Assembly: GCA_019753235.1 (NCBI GenBank)
Contig: JAIELF010000020.1
Location: 1-64,000, forward strand
Length of the DNA stretch: 64,000 nt
Source of the DNA: a bacterium
Lineage (GTDB): Bacteria; Planctomycetota; Planctomycetia; Kolteriales; Kolteriaceae
Direction of reading: 5' to 3'
Shown here: piece by piece, positions 46,876-56,881 of the stretch
How the letters are laid out: every line of letters begins with the position of its first letter
Numbering within the stretch: the stretch's first letter is position 1
Notes under the pieces: model-generated
Told to the model about the DNA's origin: nothing
Databases searched by the model: none
What the model saw: the letters and a program-made list of their open reading frames with translations, nothing else
Program-made: the position numbers and the translations under genes

Positions 46876-49686
46876 CTAAGCGAACTTCAGTAATCGCGCC
46901 ACCGATCCATCAAGGAAATCGAGATAAATCGCTCCATCCTCCCACCGCGAATTGAAGGTCGGTTGAAAGAGCCCGAAGGGTGAGCTCGAGGCGACATGAG
47001 CGAGTCTCGTGGTGCCGCTAGAGTTACTACTAGGCGATGGCAGGTTTTCGAAACTCATCTCCATCCATGAACCCTTCGAGCTAGTGAGGAAAATCGTTCC
47101 CTGAAAACGGTTCGGATCGCTCGCGGACATCGGGCGAACGTTCATCGTGATGTTGAAAAGACCGCTCCAAGGGTACCAAGGGGACGAATTACCATCGGGC
47201 CACGCGAAGGTTCCCTGCCAAGTTCCTTCGATGCTGTTGTTGCCGGCCGCTTGCAACCGGGGGAGGTTCTTCCCCATCCCAGCGATCGGCGTGGTATTCC
47301 CGACGTTGTAATTGATGCTTCGATCATTCGATTGCCAGCCTAGAGTGCCGTTGCTGTCGAGATACCACATGCCGTTGCGATAGACCCCTAGGTCATCGCG
47401 CCCATCCTGGTTCCAGTCGCCAACGACGGGCGTGTCGCTGATCGCGCCAAATCGGACGGCGGTATCGTTCCCTTGCCAACCGCGAATTTTGTTGGTGTCC
47501 AGATACCAGACGTCGCCGCGAACGACGCCGATATCGTCCTTGCCGTCGCCGTCCCAGTCTCCGACGACCAGCTTGTCGGTGGCGACGCCAAAGCTGACGG
47601 TCGAGTCATTTCCCTGCCAACCGGCCGAGCCATTACTGTCCAGGAACCACGTCCCCGCCCGAAAGACACCGACATCGTCCCGCTTATCGCCGTTCCAGTC
47701 GCCGGCGACGGGGCGATCACCTCCGCCACCAAAGGTTAGGCTGGTGTCGTTTCCCTGCCAGCCGAGCGTGTTGTTGCTGTCGAGGTACCACGCTCCGCCG
47801 CGCACGACACCCATGTCGTCGGTGCCGTCGCCGTTCCAATCACCAATGACTGGCAAATCGCCGGCAACGCCGAAAGTGAATACTTCGTCGGCAACGTCCG
47901 CTTTGAAATTATTGCTGGAATCCCACGTCCAGCCTCCACCGGCGTAGGAGCCGAGTCGATAAGGAAGGGGCAACGGCCGCACATCGTAGTCACTTGGCTT
48001 ACCAACATGGAGCGTCATCACGCCGTACCAGACATCTCCCGCCTTTCTGTTCAGATAAGGCGCCTGATAGATCGAGTAAAAGAGGGACTGATAGACCCCT
48101 CCGGAGAGTTTGTCCGGGACTGGGCTGTAGGTGAAGCTTCCTTTGGTGATCCCATTGGCGGTGGTGATGTTCAATCCTTTGGGCAAGGTGCGAGAATCCT
48201 GCGAGTAAAGCGGTCCTTGGAACAGCCTTGAGAACTCTCCTCCGGTAAGGCCGTAAGCAGCATCGATCGTCAGCGTTCCTCCTGCCGCGACAGAGTACTC
48301 GGATTTGGCGGGGTTTGTTGGAAACTTCCGGGGAGTATTGCTGACGAGGCTTTCCTCGAGCGGCGGCCCAGCAAATGACCGGATGCCGATGCTGAAATTG
48401 TCATCTTCTTCGTATTCGCGAACCTGGTTTGAAGGATCTAAAAACATTCGGATCCCTTCAGCGTCGACGTTGCTCGAAACGAGGGGGGGGCCGTAAGCTA
48501 AGGCGATCTGTGTTGTTCGAAACGGTTCGATGCTCTCGACCAATACCGTCCCGAGTGAGATACCTCTCGAATTCTGAAAACCGACCTGAAAACGTCCGGT
48601 CGGCGCGGTACCCAGGTTTCGTATGTTCGCAAACGCGGCGATCTGGAAGATGCTGCCATCACCATCGAACGTGATCTGTTGGTAGTCATAGTTCAAAGCA
48701 ATAGAGTTCGAAAAACTGCCGATATCAGGCAAGTCCGTGACTTGACCATCATTGGCCAGCCAACCTTGAATCTTTTGGAAAGCGTCGGCGTCGAGCCGAA
48801 CGCCGCCGTTGACCTTCTCGCCGGCCGCCACCACCATTCCCACCACCGCGGGACGTAATCGACCCTGCGTGAAGAACATCGGGCTGCCGCTCTGGCCGGC
48901 GGCGACATCCATGGTCGTGCTTCCCAGTTCATTGCCAGAGAACTGCGTGACTCGGAATGACTGTTCGTAGGGATTGGTCGAATCAGGATTGAGGTCGAAA
49001 GGATAGCCGACCGTGTGAAGGTTGTTATTGAGAAAGAAGCTGTTGCCAGGATCGGGAATCACTTCCATCGTCCCAATGTAATCGCCGTAGTTGCGATCGA
49101 GGCGAATCACGGCGTAATCTTCCCCGAAGCTTTGCGCGGCCGTGTATTCGGGGTTGACCAGGATCTCGATCCCTCGGGCCGATCCGAACGGCATCCTTTC
49201 CGACTTGAAGTAAGGCCCATCATTGGTCTGTTCAATGTCCTTTCCACTGATCGCGGGGATAAAGTAAACTTCGCTAGCCATACCCACAAATGGACTGTCC
49301 GCATCGGGCCAGTTGTAGACCGCGTGGGCAACCGTCAAGACCGTGTTGCGGCCGATCATCGTTCCTGTGGCCGCGGACAATTGATTGCCGAATCGGCTGA
49401 TGACCGTACCGATCGACGCATACGGCTGATCCATCATGTCCTTAACGAGTCGGCGATCGTCATTCCCCAAGATCGATAGCGCTTGGCCCGAACTCGAATC
49501 AACAGGGAGGGGAGAACTGGAGGAGAGCGAGTGAATCAGTTCGACGGCCTTCTTTTGCAGTTCTTCCGGCCAGGAGCCGATCACCAAGTTACTGGCCGAG
49601 AGAACTTCCCTCGATTCCAACGACTCGACGCCGAGCAAGCGACGTGGAGGGTTCGATCGAGAAGAAGACCCGCGGGATGGGTGCAT
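46876..49686 (-). CDS. Exported trypsin-like serine protease with FG-GAP-like repeats
   Basis: A 936-residue protein. The N-terminus has the planctomycete motif RRLLGVESLESREVLSAS. A trypsin-like domain (~90-310) shows the triad H121 (TVAHAVYNW), D190 (GEDYAVIRL) and S266 (AGQSGSPMF), closest to V8/glutamyl-endopeptidase-type enzymes. A CARDB-like beta domain (~330-430) and another beta-rich domain follow. Residues ~603-790 hold four FG-GAP/VCBS-type repeats, each containing GDWNxDGxDDxGVxR. A final domain (~810-936) is unassigned. It should be cell-surface or secreted, and the repeats bind calcium or partners. It converges with the sulfatase. Confidence 0.85.
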   Translation of the reverse strand: MHPSRGSSSRSNPPRRLLGVESLESREVLSASNLVIGSWPEELQKKAVELIHSLSSSSPLPVDSSSGQALSILGNDDRRLVKDMMDQPYASIGTVISRFGNQLSAATGTMIGRNTVLTVAHAVYNWPDADSPFVGMASEVYFIPAISGKDIEQTNDGPYFKSERMPFGSARGIEILVNPEYTAAQSFGEDYAVIRLDRNYGDYIGTMEVIPDPGNSFFLNNNLHTVGYPFDLNPDSTNPYEQSFRVTQFSGNELGSTTMDVAAGQSGSPMFFTQGRLRPAVVGMVVAAGEKVNGGVRLDADAFQKIQGWLANDGQVTDLPDIGSFSNSIALNYDYQQITFDGDGSIFQIAAFANIRNLGTAPTGRFQVGFQNSRGISLGTVLVESIEPFRTTQIALAYGPPLVSSNVDAEGIRMFLDPSNQVREYEEDDNFSIGIRSFAGPPLEESLVSNTPRKFPTNPAKSEYSVAAGGTLTIDAAYGLTGGEFSRLFQGPLYSQDSRTLPKGLNITTANGITKGSFTYSPVPDKLSGGVYQSLFYSIYQAPYLNRKAGDVWYGVMTLHVGKPSDYDVRPLPLPYRLGSYAGGGWTWDSSNNFKADVADEVFTFGVAGDLPVIGDWNGDGTDDMGVVRGGAWYLDSNNTLGWQGNDTSLTFGGGGDRPVAGDWNGDKRDDVGVFRAGTWFLDSNGSAGWQGNDSTVSFGVATDKLVVGDWDGDGKDDIGVVRGDVWYLDTNKIRGWQGNDTAVRFGAISDTPVVGDWNQDGRDDLGVYRNGMWYLDSNGTLGWQSNDRSINYNVGNTTPIAGMGKNLPRLQAAGNNSIEGTWQGTFAWPDGNSSPWYPWSGLFNITMNVRPMSASDPNRFQGTIFLTSSKGSWMEMSFENLPSPSSNSSGTTRLAHVASSSPFGLFQPTFNSRWEDGAIYLDFLDGSVARLLKFA
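47322..47880 (-). repeat. Four tandem FG-GAP-like coding repeats (~140 bp each)
   Basis: Four in-frame units of about 47 codons follow the pattern GDWNGDGxDDxGVxRxxxWY, LDSNxTxGWQGNDxxxxFG. The DNA units are alike but diverged, so they are older than the 60-bp repeats of the surface protein. They encode a blade-like, probably calcium-binding array. Confidence 0.8.
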
Positions 49687-50050
49687 TCGATGGGCTCCGG
49701 ACGGACTTGATCGGCGACAGGCGGCAAACCAACCTCCATAGGTTGGGCGGCTGTCCGAGGATGGTTAAACCTAACCATTTTGTCAATCGGTCCTGTCGTG
49801 AACGAAGTTCAAGTTTTCCGGTTTTTCGGGACTTTCGGCCAGCCCGCGACAAAGCTTTGGAGAGATGAACCCCCAGGTACGAAGAACGGAGCAGTCTTTG
49901 GAATTCAATCGCCTTCGGATGGAGTTCATCAAGGATAGAGGGTAGCGACAAGCCGGCCGCCGACAGAAAGTTCCGCGTCTCCATCATTTCAAAGTGAAGC
50001 AGTCGGCGCGATGTCTGTTTGGAAAAAACTCTCCGCGAATCCTTCTCCAT
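49589..50050 (-). pseudogene. Likely decayed or truncated relative of the adjacent protease
   Basis: A 153-codon frame with AAGG eight bases before its ATG at 50050. Its start (SRRLLHFEMMETRNFLSA, then LDELHPKAIEFQRLLRSS) aligns without gaps over about 43 residues to the neighbouring protease N-terminus (RRLLGVESLESREVLSA, then PEELQKKAVELIHSLSSS). The rest is basic, has no protease motifs and runs into the protease's own start, overlapping it by about 98 bp. This looks like a remnant of tandem duplication, or a small exported protein sharing only the leader. Confidence 0.45.
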
Positions 50051-50239
50051 ACTTCGACCTTTTGCTGGATCGCTCTCCGAACAATGGGCAGGGCCGTGAA
50101 AGCCACGGGTGGCTCTATAAATCCATCTTTCCATTCCGTCCATGCCGACCGGCTGGAGCTCAATGGGGCTATTTCGATGGCGAAATGAGACACGATTGTC
50201 TCGTTCTGTCATGGGCTTCGCCGTCGTGTCGTTCTCGGG

Positions 50240-50818
50240 TCATGCGAGGACGTCAGATAGGCGCTCCCGCAGGGCCGGCAGAAGTTCGGACTCGAACCAC
50301 GGATTTCGCCGGAGCCAAATGTTGTTTCGTGGGCTCGGGTGCGGCAGTGGGACAACCAATGGCCAATACTTCTTCCACGCCTGAACCCGACTGGTGACGG
50401 TACCTTTCGCGTCTGGAAGATGATACTCCTGAGCGTAGTCACCGATCACCAGCGTGAGCTTCAGGTTATTCAGGCGATCGAGCAACTTTTCTCGCCATGC
50501 GGGTGCACATTCCGGGCGCGGGGGCAAGTCGCCACTTCGACCGGTGCCAGGGTAGCAAAAGCCCATCGGCAGAATAGCCACGCACTTCGGATCGTAGAAG
50601 GTATCACGAGAAATCCCGAGCCAATCCCGCAACCGGTCGCCACTGGCATCGTCGAACGGCACACCCGACGCGTGAGTCTTTCGGCCAGGAGCCTGCCCGG
50701 CAATGAGAACCCGGGCCGCGGGATGAAACTGAAGGATCGGACGCGCGCCGAGCGGGAGGTGGTTCGCACAAAGAGCACAATCGCGGACTTCTCGAAGCAG
50801 TTGTGGAAGAGACACCAT
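50240..50818 (-). CDS. Uracil-DNA glycosylase superfamily protein
   Basis: A 192-residue protein. ATG 50818 is chosen because it opens MVSLPQLLREVRDCALCAN, the usual N-terminus. Active-site motifs are VLIAGQAPGRKTHASG (motif 1), a central LVIGDYAQ and PLPHPSPRNNIW (motif 2, HPSxxN). Two cysteines (DCALC) near the N-terminus resemble part of the iron-sulfur ligand set of family 4/5 enzymes, but the remaining ligands are unclear. It should excise uracil or related bases from DNA. It is downstream of the YHS gene by about 90 bp. Confidence 0.82.
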   Translation of the reverse strand: MVSLPQLLREVRDCALCANHLPLGARPILQFHPAARVLIAGQAPGRKTHASGVPFDDASGDRLRDWLGISRDTFYDPKCVAILPMGFCYPGTGRSGDLPPRPECAPAWREKLLDRLNNLKLTLVIGDYAQEYHLPDAKGTVTSRVQAWKKYWPLVVPLPHPSPRNNIWLRRNPWFESELLPALRERLSDVLA

Positions 50819-50908
50819 GACGAGACTCACTAAGGCAGGCGAGCGGCTTTCTCGATGGCCGCTCGGAACCAGACATGCCTCGACGGAGGCATGCCTCAAC
50901 GGTTGGGG

Positions 50909-51289
50909 TTAATTCTCCTTCGTCTGAGCGAAGTGTTTGTTGGCTTTGATCAAACAGACTGCGTCCCCTTCTTTTTCCCACAGTCCCTTGGCGTCAACCT
51001 CGGCATTCTTCAGGAACAGCAGGAGCTTGCCGTCCACAATCTTGAAGCTGGTCGGATCGACTGGGAACTCCTTTTCGATCGAGTGGCCGAAGGCGCAACT
51101 GCCGCCGAAGGCTGGAGAATACTTATCTGGATTCGTCTGGAACGTCGCCACCTGGGCTGCCGACGTGAACAGATACTGCTTGCCGTGGTGCTCCGCGTGG
51201 AATTCGGGTCGGCCCATCTCAGCCTTATTGACCTCGAAGTAGGACACCGGGCTGTACCCGCCGATGGTGGTCTCAGGACTCGTTTTCAT
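50909..51289 (-). CDS. YHS-domain protein
   Basis: A 126-residue protein. The start at ATG 51289 is firm: AAGGAG lies seven bases upstream; longer in-frame readings have no such site. The YHS core is GGYSPVSYFEVNKAEMG ... FTSAAQVATFQTNPDKYSPA ... GGSCAFGHSIEKEFPVDPT, a metal-binding module often with Cys ligands. No signal peptide is visible. It is divergent from the redoxin-monooxygenase gene across about 260 bp. YHS proteins occur with copper or other heavy-metal proteins, which matches the neighbouring copper enzyme, though this link is inference. Confidence 0.83.
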   Translation of the reverse strand: MKTSPETTIGGYSPVSYFEVNKAEMGRPEFHAEHHGKQYLFTSAAQVATFQTNPDKYSPAFGGSCAFGHSIEKEFPVDPTSFKIVDGKLLLFLKNAEVDAKGLWEKEGDAVCLIKANKHFAQTKEN

Positions 51290-51549
51290 GACAAACTCCT
51301 TGCAGGTTGGGTTAGCAAACCGGTCTTTGTCGGACACCATGTAGACGCCGTCGGCAGCAGGCTCCTTACCCCCATCGTTTCTTTTATTTCGCCCGTCGGC
51401 GACCAAGAGCCCAAGAAACGCGCCGGGAGTCTGTAGAACAATGGTTTGGATGAAAGTCCCCTTTCGGAACGAACATTCCACCGAAACCTTGGACCGGGTG
51501 CGGGGTATAACATAGAGCACTTCGGTTGTCCGAGTTTGGAGAAGGATCG

Positions 51550-53334
51550 ATGAAAAGCCAGCTTTGGTTCGGATTTCTAGGGATGGCGCTGTCGGGATCG
51601 GTACTGGCGGGCACGGTCGTTTCGCCGATCGAGCTTCGGGACTATCATGGCCAACCACAAATGGTCCCCGACTCAAAATCGACGCTGACCGTCATTGCCT
51701 TTTTGGGAGTCGAATGTCCGCTGGCCAAGCAGTATGCCGGTCGGCTTTCGGAACTGGCGAGCCAGTATGCCGACAAGGGGGTCGCTTTCTTCGCGGTCGA
51801 TGCCAACGTGCAGGATTCGCTTTCGGAAATGGGTGCGTTCGTCAAGACGCATGGTCTTCACATACCCTTCATCAAAGATGCCGAGGCGAAGCTGGCCGAC
51901 TCGCTCGGCGCGGTCCGGACGCCGCAGATGTTCATCGTTGATAAAGAGGGGCAGATTCGTTACCAGGGACGGGTTGATGACCAGTTCGGTTTCGGCACGA
52001 CCGCGGGTTATGCTAAGACCAAGGTGACACGCCGAGATCTGGTCGAGGCGATCGACGAACTTCTCGCGGGCAAGCCCGTCAGCATTGCGGAGACCAAAGC
52101 GGAGGGTTGCCTGATCGGCCGAGCGCCGAAGGGGACGCAGAAGAATGATGTCACGTATTCCAACCAAATAGCTCGGCTGATTCAGAGTAAGTGCCTGGAA
52201 TGTCATCGCGAGGGAGAAGCCGCCCCCTTTCCTATGAACAGCTACGAAGAGGTCGTTGGCTGGGCCCCCATGATGCGTGAGGTCGTTGATCTGGGGCGAA
52301 TGCCCCCTTGGTTCGCGGACCCGAAGCACGGCCACTTTAAGAATGACCCCCGCTTGAACGATCAGGAAAAGAAGGATCTCGCCCTATGGATCGAGGCCGG
52401 CTGCCCCGAGGGAAATCCAAAAGATCTCCCCGCCCCGAAGAACTTCGTGAAGGGTTGGAGCATCGGCCAGCCCGACGTCGTGTTCGAAATCCCGACGTCG
52501 TACCAGGTGCCGGCCGAGGGTGTGGTCGACTATCAGTACTTCACCGTCGAAACCAACTTCACCGAGGATAAATGGATCCAGGCCAGCGAAGCCCTGCCCG
52601 GCAATCGCGAGGTCGTCCATCACATCATTGTCTTCTCTTCCAGCCCAAACGGCGGTGCGCGCCAACGCGGGGCTCTGGGTCGGCAAAGCGTCGGCGGCTA
52701 TGCTCCCGGCGAACAACCTCGAATCTATCCCGAGGGAATTGCACAGCGAATCCCGGCCGGGTCAAGACTCGTCTTTCAGATGCACTACACGCCCAACGGC
52801 AAGGCCCAAGTTGATAAGAGCCGAATCGGTTTCAAGTTTGCCGACCCCGCAACCGTCAAGAAGGCGGCCAGCGGCGGTGTGGCGATCAATACCTTCTTCA
52901 AGATTCCCGCCGGGGCATCCAATCACCGCGTCAGTTCCAGCTTTCAGTTTGACAACGATGCCATGCTGACGATGCTTTTTCCGCACATGCATCTGCGAGG
53001 AAAATCGTTCCGCTACGAAGCGGTCTATCCCGGCGGCGAGAGAGAGATTCTGCTCGACGTCCCCCGCTACGACTTCAATTGGCAGCTTCGTTACGAATTG
53101 GCCGAGCCCAAGCTGATGCCGAAGGGGACCCGGATCGAATGCGTTGCCCACTTCGACAACTCGACCGAGAACCCGGCTAATCCCGATCCCACCAAGCCCG
53201 TGCTCTGGGGAGATCAAACCTTTGAAGAGATGATGATCGGCTTTTTTGGAACGATCCCGACCGACTCGGATCCCAATCCGCTTCGGATGCAAAGGCCAGG
53301 CAAGCCTGGCAAACGGGACCGAGCCGGGAAGTAG
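51550..53334 (+). CDS. Redoxin-cytochrome c-copper monooxygenase fusion protein, copy 1
   Basis: A 594-residue exported protein: signal peptide MKSQLWFGFLGMALSGSVLA, then a redoxin/AhpC-type domain (~28-190) with a single active-site cysteine C56 (VECPLAKQYAGR). Next is a cytochrome-c-like segment with C215-L-E-C218-H219 and PFPMNSYEEVVGWAPMMREV. The C-terminal half resembles the catalytic core of copper type II, ascorbate-dependent monooxygenases (peptidylglycine monooxygenase-like) and keeps all six copper ligands in order: H357/H358, H412, H479/H481 (PHMH) and M561. Oxidation or oxygenation of an exported substrate is likely; the redoxin or haem could supply electrons. The substrate is unknown. 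AAGGA precedes the start. Confidence 0.85.
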   Translation: MKSQLWFGFLGMALSGSVLAGTVVSPIELRDYHGQPQMVPDSKSTLTVIAFLGVECPLAKQYAGRLSELASQYADKGVAFFAVDANVQDSLSEMGAFVKTHGLHIPFIKDAEAKLADSLGAVRTPQMFIVDKEGQIRYQGRVDDQFGFGTTAGYAKTKVTRRDLVEAIDELLAGKPVSIAETKAEGCLIGRAPKGTQKNDVTYSNQIARLIQSKCLECHREGEAAPFPMNSYEEVVGWAPMMREVVDLGRMPPWFADPKHGHFKNDPRLNDQEKKDLALWIEAGCPEGNPKDLPAPKNFVKGWSIGQPDVVFEIPTSYQVPAEGVVDYQYFTVETNFTEDKWIQASEALPGNREVVHHIIVFSSSPNGGARQRGALGRQSVGGYAPGEQPRIYPEGIAQRIPAGSRLVFQMHYTPNGKAQVDKSRIGFKFADPATVKKAASGGVAINTFFKIPAGASNHRVSSSFQFDNDAMLTMLFPHMHLRGKSFRYEAVYPGGEREILLDVPRYDFNWQLRYELAEPKLMPKGTRIECVAHFDNSTENPANPDPTKPVLWGDQTFEEMMIGFFGTIPTDSDPNPLRMQRPGKPGKRDRAGK

Positions 53335-53799
53335 GGGTTCGAAGATTCATCTTTTGTTCTCTCTCGGTATCAGGAAATCACGTTGATTACAGGGACGACG
53401 GGATCGTCGACTCCGAGGGATCAGCGCAGATCGTTGTGAGAGCGGAGGATTGGGGAATCTTCCGCCCGTTCATACTTGCGATTCCATGTTAACTCGTTAC
53501 AATTGTGAATGCTGCCAGAACAGGTGTTGTCGGTCGGTCTTCGACGTGCGTGATCGAAGGGATCGAGACTGTAGTTTTGCAAGCCTGCGGAAGTACCTTT
53601 CGAGAGCCGTTAGGGTGTTCTCGAAAGTTCGTCACCTACCTCTTACGTCATGAACTCGTTCGTCGGAACAAGTGCTGTTTGGTTTCGAGTTTTAATCAAT
53701 CGTGCTTCTTGCCGTGAAAGTCCCTCGCGTGTTTTCTTCCCTTGGCCATCGGCTAAGAGAAGCCTGCCTTTGACCTGCCAGAGTGGGAGAAGTTCTTCG
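53335..53799. other. Gene-free stretch before the PEP-CTERM protein
   Basis: No gene seen. Short plus-strand frames at 53450-53717 and an N-terminal in-frame extension from 53650 read as non-protein-like sequence rich in Arg/Cys/Ser. The ribosome site GGGAGAAG at about 53786 fixes the start of the next gene at 53800. Confidence 0.5.
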
Positions 53800-56712
53800 A
53801 TGGAAAATCGCCCAAATCCCTCGCGATCGTTCGCCACGCGGACGCTTGTTTCTGAACTCTTCTTACTCGCTACGTTGGTGATGATTCCATCAGTCGCTCA
53901 TTCGCAAACGACTTGGACCGGGGCGACCTCGAGCGACTGGTTCAATCCCAGCAACTGGACCGCCGGGGTGCCGACGGCAACGCTTCCGAGCATCATCAAT
54001 GGTGGGCCTGAAGCGACCATCGTGACCAGCGCCGCCGACGCTCTTTCGTTAACGGTCGGCTCCAACCTTCCTTCGACTCTACTTGTCTTCGGGGGTGGCG
54101 ATCTCCGAACGACAGAGGATTCTGTCATCGGTGATGTGTCGGAATCCTCGAAGCTCTCGATAGCAGGCTTTGAATCCAACTTCGTGGGCCAAGGAAAACT
54201 CACCGTCGGTCGAAGTGGAAATGGGGAATTAAACATATCAGCTAATGCGATGGTTCTTTCCGGGGCCTTCACATCATTGGCTGGGGCGTTGGTAGCGCAG
54301 GAATCGACGTCGACTTCGACAGTGAACATCACGGGGGCAGGTTCCAGCTGGCAGGTATATGGGCCGCTAGATCTTGGTGTCCGCGGGTCCGCATACCTGA
54401 ATATCGCCGTCGGTGGTAAACTGGATAATCTTGGATTTCAGAGCTCGACGGCGATCGAGCCCGGCTCCCACGCGGCGGTAAGTGTTTCGGGCTGGTTGTC
54501 GACTTGGCAGGCATCATCGATCGATCTCGGTGTTGCGGGTGAATCGACTCTCGATCTGGACGCCGGTGGCGGGGTGAATACCGCCGATATGAACGTAGGC
54601 ATCGAGACGGGATCCGTTGGTGTCATCACGCTGGGAAGTTCAGGTGGTCAGCTCGGTATCAGGACCAGCCTGACATTAGGTGATCAAGGAGTCGGTGAGT
54701 TGATCGTCTTGGGCGGAACGGCGGGGACACAACAGACAACGAGCATTCTTCTGGCGAAGGAGATCGGATCGGTTGGAAAAGTCGAGATCGCTGGCCCGTT
54801 CAGTGAACTCACGGGCAAAACACTGGCAATGGGTTTGGGTGACGCTTCCCTTGATGTTCGCCAAGGGGGTGTTGTCGCCATCAGTGATCGAGTAGCGATC
54901 GCTCCGCATAGATCCGCAACCGTTGTTGACGACAGATCCAAGATCTCGACAAGAACTCTCTACTCCGAGGGATCGCTCAATGTCTCCAACGGTGGCAAGG
55001 TCGTTTCCCATTCGGTGGAACTAAAGAGTTTGGAGGGGGAGACGTCATCGGCAACCTTCGATGGAGGAAACACGATTCTGTCGAACCAAGACTTGGTCGA
55101 AATGGGTGGTGCAGGAGTATCTCGGATCGAGTTGACTAACAACGCGCGTGTCGTGTCGCCCAACACAACGCTTCAGTCAAGTAGTTCAGGCCATTCGATC
55201 ATCAGGCTTAACAGGGGTTTCTGGCAAGGACTGGTGGGTAAATTCAAATTTGAATCAGGAGCGAATGTCGTCGACATCCTTGACGGCTCGACAATGTTCG
55301 TTTCGAACCTGTCGTCAACGGGTGGCGATAATCAAGTGCTAGTCACTGGGACTGACTCACTTCTGAACGTGGGCGCGATCATCGCCGAAGACTCGGTGGA
55401 CCATTTCCGAGTCGAAGCAGGAGGAAGAATTCTCACCAACGAAACTCGATGGAATGGGAAAGAGCTGACGCTCGACATTGATGGGGATGGATCACTGTAC
55501 CGATCGGGAGACTTCAATGTGAACTCGACAGAATCGACACGTATCACCGTTCGTAATGGGGGGCAGTTTCTAACGGGCCGCAGTTCCTTCGCGACGGATC
55601 TTGCCGCCGGGCCGGTCGATGTCCTCATTGATGGAGAAGGCTCTTCCTGGATCGCGAATGACTTACGCGTCGGTTTACTCAATAGAGGCTCCATTCTAGT
55701 GAGCAATGGAGCAGAGATTGTATCGAGCGGTGCAGTGATCCGCTCTCAAGATCCAGCCGGAGTAGTGGTGAAGATCTCCGGCCCAGGATCCTCTTGGAAC
55801 GCCGGAGGAGAACTGGGTGTCGGCGTCAGTGGCCGAGGGAGGCTTTCCATTGAGGACGGCGCGACGGTCACCAGTGCCGGCGCGGCCTTGGGCGGAGAGA
55901 ACTCGGATGGTCGCGTCTCCATCAGTGGCGAAGGTTCGTCCTGGATCAGCAGCGAACGAGTCCGATTGGGCCTGCAAGGTCATGCGGAACTAGATATCGC
56001 CGACGGTGCCTACATGAGTGCGCCGTTCTTCGCTCTTTTGGCAGGCAACACGAGGCTCGATGCTGGAACGATTGAATCCCCAAACATCATCCTTTCTCAA
56101 GCTACCTTGCAGAACAACGGCCTATTGGTCGGCCGAGTTAATGTCTCTGCAGACGGCTTGTTGACGGGATCAGGGGTTTTCGACGGGCTGGTGTCGGTCA
56201 CGAATCACGGAACCTTTTCTCCCGGCAACAGCCCGGGAACGGCGACGACGCCAACCACGACATGGGGAGCAGGCGGCAGCTATCAGTGGGAGATCAATGC
56301 GCTCGAAGGAATGGATGGGCAAGAGGGAAGCCCCCTTGGGTGGGATCTTTGGAACACGGGTGAATTGGCTATCACCGGCCCGTTCACCATCGAGATCACC
56401 AGCCTGACGTTGGATGACATCGCTGGCCCATTGACCGGATGGAACCCGGCTCGATCCCATCTTTGGCGAATCGCCACCGCCACCCATGGGGGATTCGAAG
56501 ACATTAGTAATCTGCAAATGAGCACCAGCAGTTTCGCCAACCCGCTGGCCGGCGGCACGTTCTCTTTCCGAACTTCCGCCGATGGCAACGAGCTCTTCGT
56601 CCGCTTCTCTGCTGTCCCTGAAGCATCCAGCATGATCCTTGTCGGCGTGGCCGGCCTCTTGGGGATCGGGATGGCGGCTCGCCGACAGCGCCAAAACGCT
56701 TCGGACAGTTAA
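53800..56712 (+). CDS. Large exported beta-helical protein with PEP-CTERM-like anchor
   Basis: A 970-residue protein. The start at ATG 53800 is supported by GGGAGAAG upstream and by the signal peptide SELFLLATLVMIPSVAHS that follows. TTWTGATSSDWFNPSNWTAG at residue ~36 is the usual opening of autotransporter-type repeat domains, followed by hundreds of residues of Gly/Ser/Asp-rich beta-helical repeats (LVGRSG, VSISGEGSSW, LDIADG). The C-terminus is VPEASSMILVGVAGLLGIGMAARRQRQ: a PEP-like motif, a hydrophobic segment and basic residues, i.e. a PEP-CTERM sorting signal that directs processing by an exosortase. No enzyme domain; an adhesive or sheath role is likely. Confidence 0.85.
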   Translation: MENRPNPSRSFATRTLVSELFLLATLVMIPSVAHSQTTWTGATSSDWFNPSNWTAGVPTATLPSIINGGPEATIVTSAADALSLTVGSNLPSTLLVFGGGDLRTTEDSVIGDVSESSKLSIAGFESNFVGQGKLTVGRSGNGELNISANAMVLSGAFTSLAGALVAQESTSTSTVNITGAGSSWQVYGPLDLGVRGSAYLNIAVGGKLDNLGFQSSTAIEPGSHAAVSVSGWLSTWQASSIDLGVAGESTLDLDAGGGVNTADMNVGIETGSVGVITLGSSGGQLGIRTSLTLGDQGVGELIVLGGTAGTQQTTSILLAKEIGSVGKVEIAGPFSELTGKTLAMGLGDASLDVRQGGVVAISDRVAIAPHRSATVVDDRSKISTRTLYSEGSLNVSNGGKVVSHSVELKSLEGETSSATFDGGNTILSNQDLVEMGGAGVSRIELTNNARVVSPNTTLQSSSSGHSIIRLNRGFWQGLVGKFKFESGANVVDILDGSTMFVSNLSSTGGDNQVLVTGTDSLLNVGAIIAEDSVDHFRVEAGGRILTNETRWNGKELTLDIDGDGSLYRSGDFNVNSTESTRITVRNGGQFLTGRSSFATDLAAGPVDVLIDGEGSSWIANDLRVGLLNRGSILVSNGAEIVSSGAVIRSQDPAGVVVKISGPGSSWNAGGELGVGVSGRGRLSIEDGATVTSAGAALGGENSDGRVSISGEGSSWISSERVRLGLQGHAELDIADGAYMSAPFFALLAGNTRLDAGTIESPNIILSQATLQNNGLLVGRVNVSADGLLTGSGVFDGLVSVTNHGTFSPGNSPGTATTPTTTWGAGGSYQWEINALEGMDGQEGSPLGWDLWNTGELAITGPFTIEITSLTLDDIAGPLTGWNPARSHLWRIATATHGGFEDISNLQMSTSSFANPLAGGTFSFRTSADGNELFVRFSAVPEASSMILVGVAGLLGIGMAARRQRQNASDS

Positions 56713-56881
56713 ACCAAACTTCATCTCTCTGTGAGAACCAAGATCGGGCCGTGTGCGTCGAAATCTCCGTTCGTACGGGCGAACTCATCGGTTCGCTTCG
56801 CGTAGAACGTTGATGCCGCGCTGGAGGCTCCATCATCCGGCCGGCCGGGATAAGCATGGAGCACGGTCTCGGAACAAAGCA

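Noticed and set aside
53650..53799. Upstream in-frame extension of the PEP-CTERM protein
   Set aside because: The extension has no signal peptide or family similarity; a strong ribosome site and signal sequence support the start at 53800.
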